A program made the position numbers and the translations under genes. Positions 9,761 to 18,681 of a stretch of DNA of 64,000 nucleotides are shown piece after piece (position 1 is the first letter of the stretch; the number at the start of each line of letters is the position of its first letter). Under the pieces are notes generated by a model. That model saw only the letters and a list, made by a program, of their open reading frames with translations, had not been told where the DNA came from and did not search any database. This DNA comes from Pseudomonas sp. Irchel s3b2 (lineage in GTDB: Bacteria; Pseudomonadota; Gammaproteobacteria; Pseudomonadales; Pseudomonadaceae): contig NZ_FYEB01000002.1 in assembly GCF_900187445.1 (NCBI RefSeq), forward strand, positions 461,511 to 525,510, read 5' to 3'.

Positions 9761-11011
9761 ATGCAACGCTATTCGGGCTTCGGCCTCTTCAAACACTCCC
9801 TCAGCCATCACGAAAACTGGCAGAAGATGTGGCGCACGCCGACCCCGAAAAAGGTCTATGACGTGGTCATCGTCGGCGGTGGCGGGCATGGTCTGGCGAC
9901 CGCTTACTACCTGGCCAAGGAACACGGCATCACCAACGTGGCCGTGGTCGAGAAAGGCTGGCTGGGCGGCGGTAACACCGCGCGCAACACCACCATCGTT
10001 CGCTCCAACTACCTGTGGGACGAGTCGGCGCACCTGTACGAACACGCGATGAAACTGTGGGAAGGCCTGTCCCAGGACCTGAACTACAACGTGATGTTCT
10101 CCCAGCGTGGCGTTTACAACTTGTGCCACACCCTGCAGGACATTCGTGATTCCGAGCGTCGGGTCAGCGCCAACCGCCTCAACGGCGTGGACGGTGAACT
10201 GCTCGATGCCAAACAGGTAGCAGACGAGATTCCGTACCTCGACTGCTCCAAGAACACTCGCTACCCGGTGATGGGCGCAACCGTCCAGCGTCGCGGCGGC
10301 GTGGCCCGTCACGATGCCGTGGCGTGGGGCTTTGCCCGTGCTGCCGACGCATTGGGTGTGGACCTGATTCAACAGACCGAAGTGATCGGCTTCCGCAAGG
10401 AAAACGGCGTGTGCATCGGTGTGGAAACCAACAAGGGCTTCATCGGCGCCAAGCGCGTTGGTGTGGTCACTGCCGGTAACTCCGGGCACATGGCCAAACT
10501 CGCCGGTTTCCGTCTGCCGATCGAATCGCACCCGCTGCAAGCGCTGGTGTCCGAGCCGATCAAGCCGATTATCGACAGCGTGATCATGTCCAACGCCGTA
10601 CACGGTTACATCAGCCAGTCCGACAAGGGCGACCTGGTGATCGGCGCCGGTATCGACGGCTACAACGGCTACGGCCAGCGCGGTTCGTACCCGGTGATCG
10701 AGCACACCATTCAGGCCATCGTCGAGATGTTCCCGGTGCTGTCGCGCGTACGCATGAACCGTCAGTGGGGCGGCATCGTCGATACCACGCCGGATGCATG
10801 CCCGATCATTTCGAAAACCCCGGTCCCGAACATGTTCTTCAACTGCGGTTGGGGCACCGGTGGCTTCAAGGCAACACCTGGCTCGGGCAATGTGTTTGCC
10901 GCGAGTCTGGCCAAGGGTGAAATGCACCCATTGGCCGCACCTTTCTCCATCGACCGTTTCCACAACGGTGCGTTGATCGACGAACACGGCGCTGCTGCGG
11001 TTGCCCACTAA
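9761..11011 (+). CDS. soxB: Sarcosine oxidase subunit beta
   Basis: Flavin-carrying subunit of the heterotetrameric sarcosine oxidase that converts sarcosine to glycine and methylene-THF or formaldehyde plus hydrogen peroxide. 416 residues. The FAD-binding Rossmann motif [18 protein letters not shown] lies at residues 36-53, followed by [16 protein letters not shown]. His184 in VARHDAVAW lies where the covalent FMN-binding histidine is found in the bacterial enzymes. ATG 9761 is preferred to ATG 9755 because GGAG lies 9 bases upstream of it. It starts 23 bp after glyA. Confidence 0.95.
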   Translation: MQRYSGFGLFKHSLSHHENWQKMWRTPTPKKVYDVVIVGGGGHGLATAYYLAKEHGITNVAVVEKGWLGGGNTARNTTIVRSNYLWDESAHLYEHAMKLWEGLSQDLNYNVMFSQRGVYNLCHTLQDIRDSERRVSANRLNGVDGELLDAKQVADEIPYLDCSKNTRYPVMGATVQRRGGVARHDAVAWGFARAADALGVDLIQQTEVIGFRKENGVCIGVETNKGFIGAKRVGVVTAGNSGHMAKLAGFRLPIESHPLQALVSEPIKPIIDSVIMSNAVHGYISQSDKGDLVIGAGIDGYNGYGQRGSYPVIEHTIQAIVEMFPVLSRVRMNRQWGGIVDTTPDACPIISKTPVPNMFFNCGWGTGGFKATPGSGNVFAASLAKGEMHPLAAPFSIDRFHNGALIDEHGAAAVAH

Positions 11012-11025
11012 CAGGAGAAATCCCC

Positions 11026-11355
11026 ATGTTGCATATCTTCTGTCCTCACTGCGGCGAGTTGCGCTCCGAAGAGGAATTCCATGCATCCGGCCAGGCGCAC
11101 ATCCCGCGCCCACTGGATCCGAACAGCTGCACCGACGAGGAGTGGGGCGACTATATGTTCTTCCGCGATAACCCTCGCGGTCTGCACCACGAGCTGTGGG
11201 ATCACGTTGCCGGTTGCCGTCAGTACTTCAACGTCACCCGTGACACCGTGACCTACGAGATTCTCGAAACCTACAAGATCGGCACCAAGCCGCAGTTCAC
11301 CGACAAGACCGACAGCCCGAAAGCGGCCGCCACGGCTCTGGGAGAGAAGGTATGA
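11026..11355 (+). CDS. soxD: Sarcosine oxidase subunit delta
   Basis: 109-residue small subunit of heterotetrameric sarcosine oxidase. It binds zinc; CPHCGELRSEEEFH at residues 6-19 and a later Cys/His (HHELWDHVAGC) supply the ligands. AGGAG lies 8 bases before the ATG. Its stop overlaps the soxA start by 4 bases (ATGA), so synthesis is coupled. Confidence 0.94.
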   Translation: MLHIFCPHCGELRSEEEFHASGQAHIPRPLDPNSCTDEEWGDYMFFRDNPRGLHHELWDHVAGCRQYFNVTRDTVTYEILETYKIGTKPQFTDKTDSPKAAATALGEKV

Positions 11356-14300
11356 GCCAGATCAATCGCCTGTCCAACGGCGGACGCATCGACCGCAACA
11401 AAGTGCTGAGCTTCACCTTCAACGGCCAGGTCTACAAAGGCTTTGAAGGTGACTCCCTTGCAGCTGCATTGCTGGCCAACGGTGTCGACATCATCGGCCG
11501 CAGCTTCAAGTATTCCCGCCCGCGCGGCATCTTCGCCGCCGGTGCCGAAGAGCCGAACGCGGTGCTGCAGATCGGTGCGACCGAAGCCACGCAAATTCCC
11601 AACGTGCGCGCCACGCAACAAGCGCTGTATCAAGGTCTGGTCGCTACCAGCACCAACGGCTGGCCAAGCGTGAACAACGACATGATGGGGATTCTCGGCA
11701 AGGTCGGCGGCAAGCTGATGCCGCCGGGCTTCTACTACAAAACCTTCATGTACCCGCAATCGTTCTGGATGACCTACGAGAAGTACATTCGTAAGGCTGC
11801 CGGTCTTGGCCGCTCGCCGACCGAGAACGATCCGGACACCTACGACTACATGAACCAGCACTGCGACGTGCTGATCGTCGGCGCTGGCCCTGCGGGTCTG
11901 GCGGCTGCACTGGCGGCTGCCCGTAGCGGTGCGCGTGTGATCCTGGCCGATGAGCAGGAAGAGTTCGGCGGCAGCCTGCTCGATTCCCGCGAAAGCCTCG
12001 ACGGCAAACCCGCTACCGAATGGGTTGCCAGCGTCATCGCCGAGCTGAAAAACACCCCGGACGTGCTGCTGTTGCCGCGCGCCACGGTCAACGGTTACCA
12101 CGACCATAACTTCCTGACCATTCACGAGCGCCTCACCGATCACCTCGGCGACCGCGCCCCGATTGGCCAGGTGCGTCAGCGCATCCACCGGGTTCGCGCC
12201 AAGCGTGTCGTGCTGGCGACCGGTACTCATGAGCGTCCACTGGTTTATGGCAACAACGACGTGCCGGGCAACATGCTCGCCGGCGCTGTGTCGACTTACG
12301 TGCGCCGTTACGGCGTGGCACCGGGTAAGAAACTGGTGCTGTCGACCAACAACGACCACGCCTACCGCGTTGCTCTGGATTGGCTCGACGCCAGCCTGCA
12401 AGTCGTGGCCATCGCCGACGCTCGCAGCAACCCTCGTGGTGCGCTGGTGGAAGAAGCCCGCGCCAAAGGCATTCGCATCCTGACCGGCAGCGCCGTGATC
12501 GAGGTCCGTGGCAGCAAGCACGTGACCGCCGCTCGCGTTGCCGCGATTGATGTAAAAGCACACACCGTGACCAGCCCAGGCGAGTGGCTCGATTGCGACC
12601 TGGTCGCCAGTTCCGGCGGTTACAGTCCGGTGGTTCACTTGGCCTCGCACTTGGGCGGCAAGCCGACCTGGCGTGAGGACATCCTCGGTTTCGTACCGGG
12701 CGAGGCACCGCAGAAACGCGTGTGCGTCGGTGGTATCAACGGCGTCTACGGCCTCGGCGATTCGTTGGCCGACGGTTTCGAAGGTGGTGCTCGTGCCGCT
12801 AGCGAAGCCGGTTTCAGCAAGGTCGAAGGCGTATTGCCCAAAGCCCTGAGCCGTCTGGAAGAACCGACGTTGGCGCTGTTTCAGGTGCCGCACGAAAAAG
12901 CCACCGCACGGGCGCCGAAGCAATTCGTCGACCTGCAAAACGACGTCACCGCTGCCGCTATCGAACTGGCGACCCGCGAAGGCTTCGAGTCGGTCGAGCA
13001 CGTCAAACGTTACACCGCACTGGGCTTCGGCACCGATCAGGGCAAGCTCGGCAACGTCAACGGTCTGGCCATCGCCGCCCGTTCGCTGAACGTGACCATC
13101 CCGCAGATGGGCACCACCATGTTCCGTCCGAACTACACGCCGGTAACCTTCGGCGCCGTGGCCGGCCGTCACTGTGGGCATATCTTCGAGCCGGTTCGTT
13201 TCACCGCGCTGCATCATTGGCACGTGAAGAACGGCGCCGAGTTCGAAGACGTCGGTCAGTGGAAACGTCCATGGTACTTCCCGAAAAACGGTGAAGACCT
13301 GCATACCGCCGTGAAGCGCGAATGCAAAGCCGTGCGCGACAGCGTCGGCCTGCTGGATGCTTCGACCCTGGGCAAGATCGACATCCAGGGCCCGGATTCG
13401 CGTGAGTTCCTCAACCGTATCTACACCAACGCCTGGACCAAGCTCGATGTGGGCAAGGCGCGTTACGGCCTGATGTGTAAAGAAGACGGCATGGTGTTCG
13501 ACGACGGCGTGACCGCATGCCTGGCCGACAACCATTTCGTGATGACCACCACCACCGGCGGCGCTGCGCGCGTGCTGCAATGGCTGGAAATCTACCATCA
13601 GACCGAATGGCCAGACCTGAAGGTGTACTTCACCTCCGTGACTGACCATTGGGCGACCATGACCCTGTCGGGGCCGAACAGCCGCAAACTGCTCAGCGAA
13701 GTCACCGACGTCGATCTGGCCAATGAAGCTTTCCCGTTCATGACCTGGAAAGAAGCTCTAGTTGGCGGCGTACCGGCGCGGATATTCCGGATTTCGTTTA
13801 CCGGCGAGCTGTCGTACGAAGTCAACGTGCAGGCCGACTACGCCATGGGCGTACTCGAGAAAATCGTCGAGGCCGGGAAGAAGTACAACCTGACTCCGTA
13901 CGGCACCGAAACCATGCACGTACTACGGGCAGAGAAGGGCTTCATCATTGTCGGTCAGGACACTGACAGCTCGATGACCCCGGACGACCTGAACATGGGC
14001 TGGTGTGTCGGTCGCACCAAACCGTTCTCGTGGATCGGCTGGCGTGGCATGAACCGCGAAGACTGTGTGCGTGATCAGCGCAAACAGCTGGTCGGTCTGA
14101 AGCCGATCGATCCGACCAAATGGCTGCCGGAAGGTGCGCAACTGGTGTTCAACACCAAGCAAACCATCCCGATGACCATGGTCGGCCACGTGACCTCCAG
14201 CTACCTGCACAACTCCCTCGGCTATTCGTTTGCCATGGGTGTGGTCAAGGGCGGTTTGAAGCGCATCGGTGAGCGTGTGTTCGCACCGCTGGCCGACGGC

Positions 14301-14369
14301 AGCGTGATCGAGGCGGAAATCGTTTCTTCGGTGTTCTTCGATCCTAAAGGCGATCGCCAGAACGTGTGA
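11352..14369 (+). CDS. soxA: Sarcosine oxidase subunit alpha
   Basis: 1005 residues, the full family length. Order: N-terminal ferredoxin-like domain (about 1-95), NAD/FAD Rossmann domain starting DVLIVGAGPAGLAAALAAA (about 172) with DEQEEFGGSLL, a second dinucleotide region (LATGTHERPLVYGNNDVPG, about 285), then a C-terminal aminomethyltransferase-like folate-binding domain (about 600-1000; LSGPNSRKLL, RAEKGFIIVGQDTD). The folate domain traps the methyl-derived carbon as methylene-THF, linking to GlyA and PurU. It is translationally coupled to soxD. Confidence 0.95.
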   Translation: MSQINRLSNGGRIDRNKVLSFTFNGQVYKGFEGDSLAAALLANGVDIIGRSFKYSRPRGIFAAGAEEPNAVLQIGATEATQIPNVRATQQALYQGLVATSTNGWPSVNNDMMGILGKVGGKLMPPGFYYKTFMYPQSFWMTYEKYIRKAAGLGRSPTENDPDTYDYMNQHCDVLIVGAGPAGLAAALAAARSGARVILADEQEEFGGSLLDSRESLDGKPATEWVASVIAELKNTPDVLLLPRATVNGYHDHNFLTIHERLTDHLGDRAPIGQVRQRIHRVRAKRVVLATGTHERPLVYGNNDVPGNMLAGAVSTYVRRYGVAPGKKLVLSTNNDHAYRVALDWLDASLQVVAIADARSNPRGALVEEARAKGIRILTGSAVIEVRGSKHVTAARVAAIDVKAHTVTSPGEWLDCDLVASSGGYSPVVHLASHLGGKPTWREDILGFVPGEAPQKRVCVGGINGVYGLGDSLADGFEGGARAASEAGFSKVEGVLPKALSRLEEPTLALFQVPHEKATARAPKQFVDLQNDVTAAAIELATREGFESVEHVKRYTALGFGTDQGKLGNVNGLAIAARSLNVTIPQMGTTMFRPNYTPVTFGAVAGRHCGHIFEPVRFTALHHWHVKNGAEFEDVGQWKRPWYFPKNGEDLHTAVKRECKAVRDSVGLLDASTLGKIDIQGPDSREFLNRIYTNAWTKLDVGKARYGLMCKEDGMVFDDGVTACLADNHFVMTTTTGGAARVLQWLEIYHQTEWPDLKVYFTSVTDHWATMTLSGPNSRKLLSEVTDVDLANEAFPFMTWKEALVGGVPARIFRISFTGELSYEVNVQADYAMGVLEKIVEAGKKYNLTPYGTETMHVLRAEKGFIIVGQDTDSSMTPDDLNMGWCVGRTKPFSWIGWRGMNREDCVRDQRKQLVGLKPIDPTKWLPEGAQLVFNTKQTIPMTMVGHVTSSYLHNSLGYSFAMGVVKGGLKRIGERVFAPLADGSVIEAEIVSSVFFDPKGDRQNV

Positions 14370-14389
14370 TTGCCGGGTGCGGTTTCCCT

Positions 14390-14469
14390 CTGTAGGAGCT
14401 GGCTTGCCAGCGAAGGCGTCAAGTCCGGACACCGAGTCGTCTGGATCGCCAGCAAGCCGGCTCCTACAG
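14390..14469. repeat. REP pair inside the sox operon (soxA-soxG gap)
   Basis: Inverted copies CTGTAGGAGCTGGCTTGCCAG (left) and its complement ending GCTCCTACAG (right). It is a divergent REP type (CTGGCTTGCCAGCGAAGG). It interrupts an otherwise tight operon and could lower or separate soxG expression. Confidence 0.85.
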
Positions 14470-14513
14470 GGTCAGCAACCACACCATCAACAGAATTCAG
14501 GAACAGGTGCTTT

Positions 14514-15146
14514 ATGACCGCAGCCAATGTTTACCAACAACGCCCAACCACCGGGGCCAAGGCCGAGTCGTCGCTGCATCATGCCGACCTCGCCAGCCTG
14601 GTGGGCAAGGGTCGCAAGAACGCCGGCGTTATCGTGCGTGAGAAAAAACTCCTCGGTCACCTGACCATCCGTGGTGATGGCCACGATCCTGCGTTCGCCG
14701 CTGGCGTGCACAAGGCTCTCGGCCTGGAACTGCCAGCTGCGCTGACCGTGGTGATCAAAGGCGAAACCAGCCTGCAATGGATGGGGCCGGATGAATGGCT
14801 GCTGATCGTGCCGACCGGTGAAGAATTCGCCGCCGAGCAAAAACTCCGCAAAGCGTTGGGCGACCTGCACATCCAGATCGTCAACGTCAGCGGCGGCCAG
14901 CAGATCCTTGAACTGAGCGGCCCGAACGTGCGTCAGGTGCTGATGAAATCCACCAGCTATGACGTGCACCCCAACAACTTCCCGGTGGGCAAGGCTGTCG
15001 GTACGGTGTTCGCCAAGTCGCAGCTGATGATCCGCCACACTGCCGAAGACACTTGGGAACTGCTGATCCGCCGCAGCTTCTCGGATTACTGGTGGTTGTG
15101 GTTGCAGGATGCCTCTGCTGAGTTCGGGCTTAGCGTCCAGGCGTAA
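14514..15146 (+). CDS. soxG: Sarcosine oxidase subunit gamma
   Basis: 210 residues, gamma subunit of sarcosine oxidase, a shortened aminomethyltransferase-like fold that helps the alpha subunit assemble. Visible: ADLASLVGKGRKNAGVIVRE near the N-terminus, WMGPDEWLLIVP (about 80-95) and the ELSGPNVRQVL motif (about 135), echoing GcvT-family sequence. ATG 14514 follows AGGAACAGG. The longer open frame upstream runs through the REP element and is not coding. Confidence 0.92.
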   Translation: MTAANVYQQRPTTGAKAESSLHHADLASLVGKGRKNAGVIVREKKLLGHLTIRGDGHDPAFAAGVHKALGLELPAALTVVIKGETSLQWMGPDEWLLIVPTGEEFAAEQKLRKALGDLHIQIVNVSGGQQILELSGPNVRQVLMKSTSYDVHPNNFPVGKAVGTVFAKSQLMIRHTAEDTWELLIRRSFSDYWWLWLQDASAEFGLSVQA

Positions 15147-15147
15147 T

Positions 15148-15253
15148 GATCGTTCCCACGCTCCGCGTGGGAATGCATCCCGGGACGCTCCGCGTCCCAA
15201 AGCGGACGCAGAGCGTCCATGGCGGCGTTCCCATGCAGAGCGTGGGAACGATC
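15148..15253. repeat. Composite palindromic repeat (about 106 bp), GATCGTTCCCACGC family
   Basis: Outer arms GATCGTTCCCACGC at 15148 and its complement ending 15253. Each outer arm is itself a small hairpin (CCCACGC/GCGTGGG), and the centre holds further hairpins (GGGACGCTCCGCGTCCC and GGACGC...GCGTCC). A single strand could fold into a multi-branched shape. It lies between soxG and purU, with the purU ribosome site only about 5 bp to the right. Confidence 0.85.
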
Positions 15254-15272
15254 AGATAGGAGTCACCGCACT

Positions 15273-16130
15273 ATGAGCCGCGCACCAGACACATGGATTC
15301 TGACCGCCGACTGCCCCAGCGTCCTCGGCACTGTGGATGCGGTGACCCGCTTTCTGTTCGAGCAGGGCTGCTACGTCACCGAGCACCACTCCTTCGATGA
15401 CCGGCTCTCGGGCCGTTTCTTCATTCGCGTGGAATTCCGTCAACCCGACGGCTTCGACGAACAAGCCTTTCGCGCAGGTTTGGCAGAGCGCGGTGAAGCC
15501 TTCGGGATGATCTTCGAGCTGACCCCGCCGCACCACCGGCCAAAAGTGGTGATCATGGTCTCCAAGGCCGATCACTGCCTCAACGACTTGCTCTATCGCC
15601 AGCGCATCGGCCAGTTGTCGATGGACGTGGTCGCCGTGGTCTCCAACCACCCGGACCTCAAGCCGTTGGCCGACTGGCATCAGATTCCGTACTACCACTT
15701 TCCGCTGGACCCGAACGACAAGCCGGCGCAGGAGCGTCAGGTCTGGCAGGTGATCGAAGAGGCCGGCGCCGAATTGGTAGTTCTTGCCCGCTACATGCAA
15801 GTGCTGTCGCCGGAGCTGTGCCGCAAACTCGATGGCAAGGCAATCAATATCCACCACTCCCTGCTGCCGGGTTTCAAAGGCGCCAAGCCGTATCACCAGG
15901 CCTACAACAAGGGCGTGAAACTGGTCGGCGCCACGGCGCACTACATCAACAACGACCTGGACGAAGGCCCGATCATCGCCCAGGGAGTCGAGGCGGTTGA
16001 TCACAGTCATTATCCCGAAGACCTGATTGCCAAGGGCCGGGATATCGAAGGACTGACCTTGGCGCGGGCCGTGGGTTATCACATTGAGCGACGTGTGTTT
16101 TTGAACGCCAACCGCACGGTTGTTCTTTAG
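15273..16130 (+). CDS. purU: Formyltetrahydrofolate deformylase
   Basis: 285 residues. Hydrolyses 10-formyl-THF to formate and THF, so it recycles folate loaded by sarcosine oxidation. N-terminal ACT-like domain (about 5-85), then a formyltransferase-fold domain (about 90-285) with KVVIMVSKADHCLNDLL, NIHHSLLPGFKGAKPYHQ (catalytic Asn/His) and NDLDEGPII (catalytic Asp). ATG 15273 gives the family start; AGGAG lies 10 bases upstream, right beside the repeat. Same direction as sox genes and fdhA. Confidence 0.95.
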   Translation: MSRAPDTWILTADCPSVLGTVDAVTRFLFEQGCYVTEHHSFDDRLSGRFFIRVEFRQPDGFDEQAFRAGLAERGEAFGMIFELTPPHHRPKVVIMVSKADHCLNDLLYRQRIGQLSMDVVAVVSNHPDLKPLADWHQIPYYHFPLDPNDKPAQERQVWQVIEEAGAELVVLARYMQVLSPELCRKLDGKAINIHHSLLPGFKGAKPYHQAYNKGVKLVGATAHYINNDLDEGPIIAQGVEAVDHSHYPEDLIAKGRDIEGLTLARAVGYHIERRVFLNANRTVVL

Positions 16131-16136
16131 ATCGCT

Positions 16137-16257
16137 TTCGCGGGCAAGTCGGATCGCCGCACCGCTCGCTCCTACAGGATTGAGGTGGCCCGCCAAAAAT
16201 GGGAGCGACTTCAATCCTGTAGGAGCGAGCGGTGCGGCGATCCGACTTGCCCGCGAA
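16137..16257. repeat. Long REP pair, 47-bp perfect arms
   Basis: Left arm from TTCGCGGGCAAGTCGGATCG (16137) to TCCTACAGGATTGA; right arm is the exact complement ending GCCCGCGAA at 16257, spacer about 27 bp. It fills the purU-fdhA gap, starting 6 bp after the purU stop. Confidence 0.9.
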
Positions 16258-16367
16258 GGGGCCCTGACAGACAACGCAAAAACACACAGGCAACAACCCG
16301 AGCAATCAACGCGCCGCCGATCCATGGCGACGCGACCGCTACATAAAAACAACAGCGAGGTGAAAGC

Positions 16368-17567
16368 ATGTCTGGTAATCGTGGTGTCGTGTATCTCGGC
16401 GCAGGCAAGGTCGAAGTACAGAAAATCGACTATCCCAAAATGCAGGACCCGCGCGGCAGGAAGATCGAACACGCTGTCATCCTGCGCGTAGTTTCCACCA
16501 ACATCTGTGGTTCCGACCAGCACATGGTGCGCGGTCGTACCACCGCCCAGACCGGTCTGGTGCTGGGTCACGAGATCACCGGTGAAGTGATCGAGAAGGG
16601 CAGCGGCGTCGAGAACCTGCAGATCGGCGATCTGGTATCGGTACCCTTCAACGTTGCATGTGGCCGTTGCCGTTCGTGCAAAGAACAGCACACCGGCGTC
16701 TGCCTGAGCGTCAACCCGGCGCGTCCGGGCGGTGCTTACGGTTATGTCGACATGGGCGACTGGACCGGTGGCCAGGCTGAATACGCGATGGTGCCGTACG
16801 CCGACTTCAACCTGCTGAAACTCCCGGATCGCGACAAGGCCATGGAGAAAATCCGCGACCTGACCTGCCTCTCCGACATCCTGCCGACCGGTTACCACGG
16901 CGCCGTGACCGCCGGCGTTGGCCCAGGCAGCACTGTATACATCGCGGGCGCTGGCCCGGTCGGTCTGGCGGCTGCCGCTTCGGCGCGCTTGCTGGGCGCT
17001 GCAGTGGTGATCATCGGTGACGTCAACCCGATCCGCCTGGCTCACGCCAAGGCTCAGGGTTTCGAAATCGCCGACCTGTCGACAGACACCCCACTGCACG
17101 AACAAATCGCCGCGCTGCTGGGTGAACCAGAAGTGGATTGCGCCGTCGATGCCGTAGGTTTCGAAGCCCGCGGCCACGGTCATGCCGGCGTGAAACACGA
17201 AGCCCCGGCGACCGTGCTTAACTCCCTGATGGGCGTGGTTCGCGTTGCCGGCAAGATCGGTATCCCTGGCCTGTACGTGACTGAAGATCCGGGTGCGGTG
17301 GATGCGGCCGCGAAAATGGGCAGCCTGAGCATTCGCTTCGGTCTGGGCTGGGCCAAATCCCACAGCTTCCACACCGGCCAGACGCCAGTGATGAAGTACA
17401 ACCGCCAGCTGATGCAGGCGATCATGTGGGATCGCATCAAGATTGCCGACATCGTTGGGGTTGAGGTGATCAGCCTGGATGATGCACCACGGGGTTATGG
17501 CGAGTTCGATGCGGGCGTGCCGAAGAAGTTTGTGATTGATCCGCATAAGTTGTTTAGTGCGGCGTAA
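16368..17567 (+). CDS. fdhA: Glutathione-independent formaldehyde dehydrogenase
   Basis: 399 residues, zinc-containing medium-chain dehydrogenase with tightly bound NAD that oxidises formaldehyde to formate. Catalytic zinc Cys in NICGSDQHM (about 46), GHE motif (about 67), structural-zinc cysteines in CGRCRSCKEQHTGVC (about 97-111), NAD-binding GAGPVGLAAA (about 193). GAGGTG precedes the ATG. It removes formaldehyde released by GbcA and sarcosine oxidation. Its 3' third is duplicated as a broken copy at 19756-20131. Confidence 0.95.
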   Translation: MSGNRGVVYLGAGKVEVQKIDYPKMQDPRGRKIEHAVILRVVSTNICGSDQHMVRGRTTAQTGLVLGHEITGEVIEKGSGVENLQIGDLVSVPFNVACGRCRSCKEQHTGVCLSVNPARPGGAYGYVDMGDWTGGQAEYAMVPYADFNLLKLPDRDKAMEKIRDLTCLSDILPTGYHGAVTAGVGPGSTVYIAGAGPVGLAAAASARLLGAAVVIIGDVNPIRLAHAKAQGFEIADLSTDTPLHEQIAALLGEPEVDCAVDAVGFEARGHGHAGVKHEAPATVLNSLMGVVRVAGKIGIPGLYVTEDPGAVDAAAKMGSLSIRFGLGWAKSHSFHTGQTPVMKYNRQLMQAIMWDRIKIADIVGVEVISLDDAPRGYGEFDAGVPKKFVIDPHKLFSAA

Positions 17568-17578
17568 TAGCTACAGAT

Positions 17579-17607
17579 AAAAAGGGCGACTTCAGGTCGC
17601 CCTTTTT
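17579..17607. terminator. Intrinsic terminator after fdhA (bidirectional)
   Basis: A5 - GGGCGAC - TTCAG - GTCGCCC - T5 hairpin, 10 bp past the fdhA stop. The A tract on the left makes it usable for the converging rhs gene as well. Confidence 0.95.
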
Positions 17608-18619
17608 AATTTATGCGTGCATTGCTTGTGCGAATGGCTGTATTTGTTCTGTGCGGGCTGTTTTTGAGTTGGTTCAAAGCATTTAATTTTTTCTCGGCAT
17701 TTACTAGTTGTTTGTCTAATGAATGTATTGTTGTGCGGAGAAATTTTTGCTCATCGGGTTCGATTGATGTTTTATATCGTGTGAGCAATGTGTTTATTGT
17801 CTTGCGTCTTTCGGATAGGAAGACAGGTAAGAGTTCGTCTGGTACTTCTATTTTTTTGTTGCTCATCGATTCTGGTAGGTGAGTATTTTCTGGCGGAGGC
17901 AGGCCAGTTTGGTTTTTCGTCGGTGTTGAACTGTTGGTTGTCGTACTATCAGCGCTGATTTTTTTATAAGTCCCTGCTAACGGATTTTTGGATAGATCAG
18001 TGGTCGTGATAGATGTCCTCTTGGGTGTTCTGAAATTCAGCTTGTTTCCGGTTCCTTTTAATAAGCTCATCAATAGATTGGAATGTCCTGTGGGATCAAC
18101 CGCATTTACCGGATCCCCTACGCAATACGCATACGCATTCAACCCTCCCTTCCCAAACGGACTCCAACTGTCCGGACTGTTAAACCGCATCAACACCGGG
18201 TTAAAAGCCCGATACCCATTCCCTAACAAATAATGTCCGGTCACCGGATCCGGTCTTTCGCCATTGAAGCCGAGCAGGCTGAGCAGGCTGAGCAAGCTGT
18301 TCTGCGCTGGACAATGACCGTACGGCGAATAGGCGAGGGGATGTAGTCGAGTCGCATCGAGCACGTTCAGCACCGAACGCTGTTGATCAGTGGCAAGCAA
18401 TTGCGTTTCCACAGTGCCGCTCTGGCGCTGTTGTTGCGCCAGCAGTTGATCTTCGTGCCGCATGATCGAACGCTGCACCGTGCCTTGAATCTCGGTGGCG
18501 AGGCGATCTTTCAGGTAGAAGCGCTGGGTGGTGGTTTTCGCTATTGGGATGCAATCGACCAATCGATTGAGTGCATCATATTGGTAACGACAAAGTGAAG
18601 TTTCATAGTCGGTTTGCAC
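17606..18619 (-). CDS. Short Rhs-core protein, copy 1, with unique C-terminal tail
   Basis: 337 residues. Residues 1 to about 178 are an Rhs repeat-associated core: the YD-like start LCRYQYDALNRLVD, LLGFNGERPDPVTGHYLLG, then NGYRAFNPVLMRFNSPDSWS and NAYAYCVGDPVNAVDPTGH. The tail of about 160 residues starts with a hydrophobic/basic helix (LLMSLLKGTGNK), passes through a Ser/Thr-rich linker with PPPEN, and ends in a Lys-rich helix pair. The tail DNA is AT-rich compared with the core. No toxin motif is recognised. It is far shorter than full Rhs proteins (over 1000 residues) but has its own start, so it is probably a free-standing gene and not debris. It contains a duplicated LLS unit compared with the other copies. 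Confidence 0.75.
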   Translation of the reverse strand: MQTDYETSLCRYQYDALNRLVDCIPIAKTTTQRFYLKDRLATEIQGTVQRSIMRHEDQLLAQQQRQSGTVETQLLATDQQRSVLNVLDATRLHPLAYSPYGHCPAQNSLLSLLSLLGFNGERPDPVTGHYLLGNGYRAFNPVLMRFNSPDSWSPFGKGGLNAYAYCVGDPVNAVDPTGHSNLLMSLLKGTGNKLNFRTPKRTSITTTDLSKNPLAGTYKKISADSTTTNSSTPTKNQTGLPPPENTHLPESMSNKKIEVPDELLPVFLSERRKTINTLLTRYKTSIEPDEQKFLRTTIHSLDKQLVNAEKKLNALNQLKNSPHRTNTAIRTSNARIN

Positions 18620-18681
18620 GATATAGAACTCCGAAAGACTATTTATACGGTTTCTTGCTTTTATCGCTATCGCAGCAGTTT

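Noticed and set aside
11271..13649. 792-codon open frame on the minus strand across soxA
   Set aside because: It mirrors soxA codon bias in a high-GC gene, has no ribosome site and no recognisable protein; soxA is certain.
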